A stretch of 10,525 nucleotides of DNA from UBA1195 sp045598025 (GTDB lineage: Bacteria > Bacteroidota > Bacteroidia > Bacteroidales > WCHB1-69). The stretch is from NCBI GenBank assembly GCA_045598025.1, contig JAZLLH010000027.1:1-10525 (forward strand). Direction: 5' to 3'. The notes below the pieces were generated by a model, which did not search any database, was not told the origin of the DNA, and saw only the letters and a program-made list of their open reading frames with translations. Position 1 is the first letter of the stretch; the number at the start of each line of letters is the position of its first letter. Of the stretch, positions 6,091-10,525 are shown piece after piece. Position numbers and translations under genes: made by a program.

Positions 6091-9009
6091 ATGAAAAAAG
6101 CCGTATTCTTTTTATTGTCTTTCTGCTTTGCGTGGACATTATCCGCTCAGCAGGTAAATGAGAAAACAGCCCGGACCGTTGCAGAAAATTTCTATACACA
6201 ACGGCAACTCAAAAAAAGCGGATCCGGACTCAGCCTTTATAGTGTTTGCAAGGACGAAGGACTGCAGAAATCGGCAGGCCGTACCTACTATTACGTCTTC
6301 AAGGACGGAGAAAACGGTTTTGTCATCGTTTCAGGCGACCAGCGCATCACCCCCATTCTGGCTTACTCCACCACTGACGGTTTCGACACCACCGGCATGC
6401 CGGACAACCTGCAATGGTGGCTGAACAGTTACAGGGAACAGATAGACTATACTTTAGACGCATACAATGCGGAACAGATTTCCGCCCATGCACTATGGGA
6501 ACTCTACGAAGAAGGGACTGTAACGGTGATCAAGGGAACTTCCGCCGTTTCCCCCTTGGTGGAAACCCACTGGAATCAGACCCACCCTTTCAACCTTCTA
6601 TGTCCCTATGACAGCTATCAGCAAACCCGCTGTCCTACCGGATGCGTAGCAACTGCCATGGCCCAGATTCTGAAATTTTGGAACTATCCGAAAAAGGGTC
6701 TCAGTTCCCATACCTATTCCCATAGCAAATATGGAAATCTGAGTGCCAATTTCGGGAACACGACCTACGATTGGAACAATATGCCCAACAACTGCACGAA
6801 CGGCAGCAGTACGACAGCACAAACAGCTGTTGCAACCCTGATGTACCACTGCGGTGTCAGCGTAGATATGGATTACACTCCCACTTCAAGCGGAGCTGTC
6901 ACCCTAATGACAGATGCACAGGTCAACTATTTCGGATTCTGCGACGCCCGCACGGCCCTGATGCGATATTTCGGGTGCGATACTGTCATAGGTCTGTATA
7001 GAGAAGATTACTATGATTCGACCAATACCTCAACCCTCAGCAGATGGACCAATCTGCTGAAAAACGAATTGAATGCAGGACGTCCTATTCTCTATGCGGG
7101 AACCGGAAGCGCCGGAGGTCATGCCTTCGTCTGTGACGGATACGATGCCAACGGAAATTTCCACATGAATTGGGGATGGGGAGGCACTTCCGACGGATAT
7201 TTTGTCATTACGGCCTTGAATCCCGATGCCCTCGGAACCGGTGGAGGAAGCGGTGGTTTCAATTACAATCAACGCGCCCTTTTCGTTACGGCCTATGCCG
7301 ACACCACCAGTTACGATCTTCGTCTGGCCTCCGCCCTGCGTATCAACAAGGATACCATTGCTACCGACTCCACGCTCAGAATCACGGCGAAAATCGCCAA
7401 TTCCGGTAAAAACACTTACGTCGGAACCTTCGGACTGGCACTATACACCGCAGCCGGCGAACTGGTCGAATACATAGACGAAACCAGCCAGCGGACGCTG
7501 AGCGCCGGGACTTCTGCCGAATTGTCATTTTCGTCCTTGAATTCAGGATTATACCAAAGCGGAAAATACTATGCCGTCGTATACTACAAAGTGTCCAACC
7601 GATGGAGAGCTGTTGCCGACGGAAACTACACCAACCGTATTCCGTTCTTCCTTTTGGGCAATGGAAATTTCAAATTGGATCTTTACGGAGCACTGCACAT
7701 TTCTGCCAATCCCGTCACTTACAACACCCCGTTCCGTTTCTCGGATTCTCTGGCCAATTTTGGAAAGGAAAGTTTCAACGGACTGGTCGCTATTGCCATT
7801 TACGAAGCCACTTCCAATGAATGTCTCACGATTTCCGGAACCCGACAGCTCAACCTCGGACCCAACTATTACAGCAACCTGACTTTTGAAATTGCTGCCT
7901 TGCCCGGCATGACCAACGGAAAATACTACGGCGCCATCGTATATTCCGTCAACAACGGAAATACTTGGAATATTGTGAATGGGCAAAGACATCCCAACAA
8001 CGTGAATTTCACCGTGACCGGTGGACCGGAATTGAAACTGTACAGCAAATTGAATATCAGCAAAAGCACCGTGCCGGAAAATTCCCCGTTCCAGATTCAC
8101 GTCAATATTGCCAACGTGGGAGCCGGCACCTTCAACGGAAGCTATGCCATGCTCATTTTCAATGATAGAGGAGATGAACTCATTGCCCCTATGGAAATCA
8201 AAACCAATCGGCAACTGGCATCCAATTACTATGACTCCGTCATTTTCTCCACTGTCGGCATGGAAGAACTGGAAAAAGGGAAAACATACAACGCCGTGGT
8301 ATACTATCAGTTGAAAGGTGACAGCATGTGGAACAGAGTCGGTGATTTCAAGAGTTACAGCAACGTGGTCAGTTTCAAAGTGGGAGAACCCGAAAATCAA
8401 ACCTACGAATTAAAGCTCTATAGCCAACTGATTATCAACAAGAAAACAGTTGTTGCCGGCGAAGGATTCACCATTGCCGTGGCCATTGCCAATTTCGGCA
8501 AGAAGACTTACAGCGGCGAACTGGCCATGGGTATATTTGACAGCCAAGGCGAATATATCTGCCTGATGGACAGCAAAAATGAAGAGCTGGAAGGCGGATA
8601 CTACGATTCCATCGTATTCTCCACCAAGGGAATGAAAAACCTGACCCGTGGTTTGTATTATGCGGCTGCGCTTTATTTGGATGAAAACGACGGCAAATAC
8701 CATCTCATTGCCGACGGCAATTACAAAAACCTTTTGAGTTTTAACGTTACAGGTAACCTTGATGTAAACGAATACAGTAACATGACCTGCGCTCCCTATC
8801 CCAATCCGACCTCTGACAAGGTATTCCTCGAATTGAAGGAAAACTGTCGCGTGGACGTATTGGATGCAGACGGACGCCTGCTGGACAGGCAGCAACTTGA
8901 AACAGGCAAAAATGTAGTGAACCTGGAATCCTACAGCAACGGCATCTACCTGATTTCCGTACAAAACAAAGAAGGTCTCCGCAGTACTTTCCGGTTGATA
9001 AAAAAATAA
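6091..9009 (+). CDS. Secreted C10 (streptopain-type) cysteine peptidase with four C-terminal repeats and a T9SS sorting domain
   Basis: This 972-residue protein starts with a Sec signal peptide (MKKAVFFLL..., likely cut after Ala19). A propeptide-like region follows (about 20-150), including the GFVIVSGD motif common to C10 prodomains. The peptidase domain spans about 150-400. The catalytic Cys is Cys185 in CPTGCVATAMAQI, the catalytic His is His344 in AGGHAFVCDGYD, and the conserved Asn-Trp cluster is at 360-363 (NWGWGG). After it come four repeats of about 120 residues and a C-terminal type A sorting domain (about 890-972, YPNPTSDKV ... GIYLISV ... RLIKK). Family knowledge: secreted zymogens related to SpeB, interpain and periodontain that degrade host or dietary proteins. 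The sorting domain implies export by T9SS to the cell surface or medium. Start choice is fixed by the signal peptide; no Shine-Dalgarno is visible. The specific substrate is unknown. Confidence 0.94.
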   Translation: MKKAVFFLLSFCFAWTLSAQQVNEKTARTVAENFYTQRQLKKSGSGLSLYSVCKDEGLQKSAGRTYYYVFKDGENGFVIVSGDQRITPILAYSTTDGFDTTGMPDNLQWWLNSYREQIDYTLDAYNAEQISAHALWELYEEGTVTVIKGTSAVSPLVETHWNQTHPFNLLCPYDSYQQTRCPTGCVATAMAQILKFWNYPKKGLSSHTYSHSKYGNLSANFGNTTYDWNNMPNNCTNGSSTTAQTAVATLMYHCGVSVDMDYTPTSSGAVTLMTDAQVNYFGFCDARTALMRYFGCDTVIGLYREDYYDSTNTSTLSRWTNLLKNELNAGRPILYAGTGSAGGHAFVCDGYDANGNFHMNWGWGGTSDGYFVITALNPDALGTGGGSGGFNYNQRALFVTAYADTTSYDLRLASALRINKDTIATDSTLRITAKIANSGKNTYVGTFGLALYTAAGELVEYIDETSQRTLSAGTSAELSFSSLNSGLYQSGKYYAVVYYKVSNRWRAVADGNYTNRIPFFLLGNGNFKLDLYGALHISANPVTYNTPFRFSDSLANFGKESFNGLVAIAIYEATSNECLTISGTRQLNLGPNYYSNLTFEIAALPGMTNGKYYGAIVYSVNNGNTWNIVNGQRHPNNVNFTVTGGPELKLYSKLNISKSTVPENSPFQIHVNIANVGAGTFNGSYAMLIFNDRGDELIAPMEIKTNRQLASNYYDSVIFSTVGMEELEKGKTYNAVVYYQLKGDSMWNRVGDFKSYSNVVSFKVGEPENQTYELKLYSQLIINKKTVVAGEGFTIAVAIANFGKKTYSGELAMGIFDSQGEYICLMDSKNEELEGGYYDSIVFSTKGMKNLTRGLYYAAALYLDENDGKYHLIADGNYKNLLSFNVTGNLDVNEYSNMTCAPYPNPTSDKVFLELKENCRVDVLDADGRLLDRQQLETGKNVVNLESYSNGIYLISVQNKEGLRSTFRLIKK
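7312..8757 (+). repeat. Four tandem protein-level repeats (~118-125 residues) in the C10 peptidase
   Basis: Unit boundaries by eye are residues 408-527, 528-646, 647-771 and 772-889 (nt 7312-7671, 7672-8028, 8029-8403, 8404-8757). Each unit opens with an L-x-LY-like strand and an -x-L-x-I motif (LRLASALRI, LDLYGALHI, LKLYSKLNI, LKLYSQLII). Each has a mid motif IAN-x-G-x-x-(T/S)-(F/Y)-x-G and a late motif G-x-(Y/T)-Y-x-A-x-x-Y. The alternating hydrophobic pattern suggests beta-sandwich (Ig/CARDB-like) domains. Units 3 and 4 look most alike. They may act as spacers or bind substrate or surface. The identity is at protein level; I see no long identical DNA blocks. Confidence 0.85.
8758..9006 (+). 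other. Type IX secretion C-terminal sorting domain (type A) of the C10 peptidase
   Basis: Residues about 890-972 carry the family hallmarks: YPNPTSDKVFLEL at the start, a V-x-V-x-D-x-x-G-R strand pair, the N-L-x-x-Y-x-x-G-I-Y-x-x-x-V core, and a basic end (RLIKK). Such domains direct passage of the outer membrane by T9SS and are cleaved on export. This implies the host genome carries the por/spr secretion genes. Confidence 0.88.
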
Positions 9010-9037
9010 AAAAGTTACACCCTCAGGAATCAGGCGC

Positions 9038-9424
9038 ATGTACCACAGGGAACAGCACATATCATATTGTCTTATAGTGATTTATTCACTTATCATGCTG
9101 CATATGTCCATTCCCCATCACCATGCGTATGAAGGAGAAAATGAAATTTTTGAAGCATGCGAACATCAGGATTGCGATGAACACGAAGATGCCTTCCATG
9201 TACACCACATTCCCCAGCACGAACCTTCCCAACTGCAGGAAGTCGTCAAACATATGATTTTCATCTCCTTGAACCAGACGGCAATGGATGTCGAATGGAG
9301 TGATGAAGATACGGAAGCGAAATCATCGGAATCGGGCATTGCGATGTACATAAAAGATCCTCCCCGAATACCGGATACCTGTCTGAAAAAAACGATTTTC
9401 CGCGGACCTCCTGCCTTGGTTTGA
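9038..9424 (+). CDS. Small His-rich exported protein upstream of an RND adaptor (possible metal-handling protein)
   Basis: The 128-residue protein has a hydrophobic N-terminal segment (about residues 8-25) that looks like a signal peptide or single anchor. It is followed at once by a His cluster (IPHHHAY, residues 25-31) and an acidic Cys/His stretch (CEHQDCDEHEDAFHVHH, residues 41-57). I count 13 histidines in the whole protein. The C-terminal third is hydrophilic and ends with RGPPALV. I recall small His-rich proteins of this shape next to Bacteroidota CzcCBA/CusCBA efflux genes (perhaps the family annotated as DUF6769), but that name is from memory. The downstream neighbour is such an efflux adaptor, so periplasmic binding of Zn, Cu or a similar cation is the likely role, by inference. 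The start at 9038 is uncertain; Met20 and Met23 lie inside the hydrophobic segment and would shorten it. Confidence 0.72.
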   Translation: MYHREQHISYCLIVIYSLIMLHMSIPHHHAYEGENEIFEACEHQDCDEHEDAFHVHHIPQHEPSQLQEVVKHMIFISLNQTAMDVEWSDEDTEAKSSESGIAMYIKDPPRIPDTCLKKTIFRGPPALV

Positions 9425-9472
9425 ACTCTCTTTGTATTATTTGCATCCGGATTGGATGCCAGTTCAAACCAG
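9416..9472 (+). repeat. Nested inverted repeat over the junction of the His-rich gene and the adaptor gene
   Basis: TGGTTTGAACT (9417-9427) is the perfect 11-bp reverse complement of AGTTCAAACCA (9461-9471), and a wobble pair (9416 with 9472) can extend it. Inside lies a second perfect stem, GCATCC (9443-9448) with GGATGC (9454-9459), around the loop GGATT. The two stems nearly stack on the 3' side (one base, 9460, between them), leaving a 15-base bulge on the 5' side. The outer left arm contains the upstream gene's stop codon (TGA, 9422-9424). There is no U-tract on either strand, so it is not an intrinsic terminator. It may be an RNA control element or an operator. Confidence 0.7.
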
Positions 9473-9478
9473 ATTATC

Positions 9479-9482
9479 AGGA
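9479..9482 (+). promoter_or_regulatory. Possible Shine-Dalgarno site for the adaptor gene
   Basis: AGGA lies five bases before the ATG at 9488, followed by an A-run. It is the only start in the window with a recognisable Shine-Dalgarno-like sequence, and it supports the choice of 9488. It sits seven bases past the 3' arm of the nested inverted repeat, so folding could affect its access. Confidence 0.45.
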
Positions 9483-9487
9483 AAAAA

Positions 9488-10525
9488 ATGAATCATATTA
9501 CAAAATCAGTCTGGGCCGTATTGTGCCTGCTTGTTATGGTATCCTGCCATGAAAAGCCAGGACACGAAGCCCAACATGAAGAAGAACACCATCATCACGA
9601 AGCCTGCGAGCACGAGCACGAGCACGAACACGAAGCCGTTCTGCAACTGACGGCCTACAGTAAGCATTGGGAAATATATGCGGAAGCTGAGCCTTTTTCT
9701 ACGGAAAAGGTGTCCGAAATGCGAATTCACGTCACCCGGGTAGAAGACTTCAAACCAATGACAGAAGGCGCACTGGACGTACAACTTTCAATGGAAGGAA
9801 TGCGCTACCGGCAGCATATCAAAACTCCGGAAGAACCGGGTATTTACCACCTGCACATTCGGCCTAAAAAGGCCGGAAAAGCCGTATTGAGTTTCGTTTT
9901 CGGGAACGACACTTTGGAAATCAAAGGGTTGAAAGTATTTGAAGAAGCCCACGAAGCTGCCCACGAAGCCGAAGAACATCAGATCAAAAGCAGCAATGCT
10001 GCCGTTTTTACCAAAGAACAGAGTTGGAAATCGGATTTTGCCACAGAACTGTGTGAAATCGGAACTTTCGGACAGGTCATCCGGACCATGGGACAAGTGG
10101 AACCTGCTCAAAATGAAGAGCAGGTGATTGTTGCGCCCAACAGCGGCCTTCTGTGTTTTGCCTCCTCGGAAATCACGGAAGGCAGGAATGTCGCTTCCGG
10201 ACAAGAACTCTTTCTTCTGGACGGAAGCGGAATAGGCAACGACAACACGGCTCTGCGTTATCGGCAGGCAGAAAACGAATACCGCCTGGCCAAAGCAGAA
10301 TATGAGCGCAAGCAATCCCTGGCCGAAAGCAAAATCATTTCGGAAAGTGAATTGCTGAAAGCACAAGCCGAATTCAAGAATGCTGAAAACGTGTATACAG
10401 ACTACAGCAAGAACTTCCGGGCCGGAAAAACCAGAGTAAAATCGCCTATCAACGGCCATGTGCGGCAGATTTTCGTACAAAACGGGCAATATGTGGAAGC
10501 CGGACAGAAAAGAGCCGTCGTTTGC
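9488..10525 (+). CDS. RND efflux periplasmic adaptor lipoprotein (CusB/CzcB-like, membrane fusion protein), 3' end outside window
   Basis: An open frame from ATG 9488 runs off the right edge after exactly 346 codons. The N terminus is a lipoprotein signal (hydrophobic residues 8-19, then Cys20 in VMVSC). A very His-rich linker follows (about 21-50, with HHHH and four HE dipeptides) and then a beta-rich domain (about 55-150). A second His/Glu linker (HEAAHEAEEH, 155-164) precedes the adaptor core. The core shows a first lipoyl/barrel half (about 200-250, VIVAPNSGLLCF ... GQELFLLDGSG), a coiled-coil hairpin (about 258-315) and the returning lipoyl half (VKSPINGHVRQIFVQNGQYV). Such adaptors link an inner-membrane RND pump to an outer-membrane channel for export of heavy metals such as Cu, Ag, Zn, Co or Cd. 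The His-rich parts favour a metal over a drug substrate. The pump and channel genes presumably follow to the right. Which metal cannot be told. Confidence 0.9.
   Translation, partial: MNHITKSVWAVLCLLVMVSCHEKPGHEAQHEEEHHHHEACEHEHEHEHEAVLQLTAYSKHWEIYAEAEPFSTEKVSEMRIHVTRVEDFKPMTEGALDVQLSMEGMRYRQHIKTPEEPGIYHLHIRPKKAGKAVLSFVFGNDTLEIKGLKVFEEAHEAAHEAEEHQIKSSNAAVFTKEQSWKSDFATELCEIGTFGQVIRTMGQVEPAQNEEQVIVAPNSGLLCFASSEITEGRNVASGQELFLLDGSGIGNDNTALRYRQAENEYRLAKAEYERKQSLAESKIISESELLKAQAEFKNAENVYTDYSKNFRAGKTRVKSPINGHVRQIFVQNGQYVEAGQKRAVVC
9608..9631 (+). repeat. Hexanucleotide tandem repeat (GAGCAC x3 + GAACAC) in the adaptor's His linker
   Basis: Three exact GAGCAC units (9608-9625) and one variant GAACAC (9626-9631) encode four Glu-His dipeptides. 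The unit is a multiple of three, so copy-number change would lengthen or shorten the His linker without breaking the frame. Confidence 0.8.

Noticed and set aside
7549..8400. 283-codon minus-strand open frame opposite the C10 peptidase repeats
   Set aside because: It repeats in step with the peptidase's own repeats and has no recognisable domain, so it is a product of codon bias.
9430..9443. Promoter with a TAnnTTTG box before the adaptor gene
   Set aside because: The nearest match (TATTATTTG, 9435-9443) has one base too many between TA and TTTG and no -33 partner in a fitting place.
9416..9472. Intrinsic terminator between the His-rich gene and the adaptor gene
   Set aside because: The stem is strong but no U-tract follows on either strand, and the two genes look like one operon.
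9608..9631. CRISPR-like or intergenic satellite repeat
   Set aside because: Only four 6-base units with no spacers, fully inside a coding frame; it is a codon-level His-Glu repeat.

Overview
The window reads as a chromosomal piece of a Bacteroidota bacterium, most likely order Bacteroidales. Four things point there: a C10 (streptopain-type) peptidase ending in a type IX secretion (Por) C-terminal sorting domain, the paired-subunit methylmalonyl-CoA mutase used for succinate/propionate metabolism, starts that mostly lack a Shine-Dalgarno sequence, and a TAnnTTTG-type promoter box before mutA. I cannot name the genus. All supported genes are on the + strand.

Layout. (1) 1-1562: the 3' part of a Type III-like (beta-class) adenine DNA methyltransferase, cut by the left edge. 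Its specificity region is AT-rich while the rest of the gene is GC-rich. No restriction subunit follows it. (2) 1563-2062: about 500 bases of AT-rich DNA with no convincing gene. It holds two candidate terminators, two perfect short inverted repeats and the likely promoter of the next gene. (3) 2063-6065: mutA (methylmalonyl-CoA mutase small subunit), a strong GC-rich hairpin, an rnfB-like multi-cluster ferredoxin and a pepP-like Xaa-Pro aminopeptidase. The last two abut exactly (TAAATG). Neither mutB nor rnfCDGEA lies beside its usual partner. (4) 6091-9009: a 972-residue secreted C10 cysteine peptidase with four ~120-residue repeats and a T9SS sorting domain. (5) 9038-10525: the start of a metal-efflux-like locus, made of a small His-rich exported protein and then a lipoprotein RND/CusB-CzcB-type periplasmic adaptor with His-rich linkers. 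The right edge cuts the adaptor. A nested inverted repeat covers the junction between these two genes.

How they fit together. mutA, rnfB, pepP and the C10 peptidase follow each other closely with no obvious intrinsic terminator, so they may share a transcript from the promoter near 1990. The functional links are inferred: mutA and RnfB belong to propionate/succinate energy metabolism, and PepP and the C10 peptidase to proteolysis. The last two genes look like a separate divalent-metal or copper/zinc resistance module continuing to the right. I see no clear new multi-gene system here. The most unusual items are the mosaic methyltransferase, the split mutA and rnfB contexts, and the structured, His-rich entry to the efflux operon.
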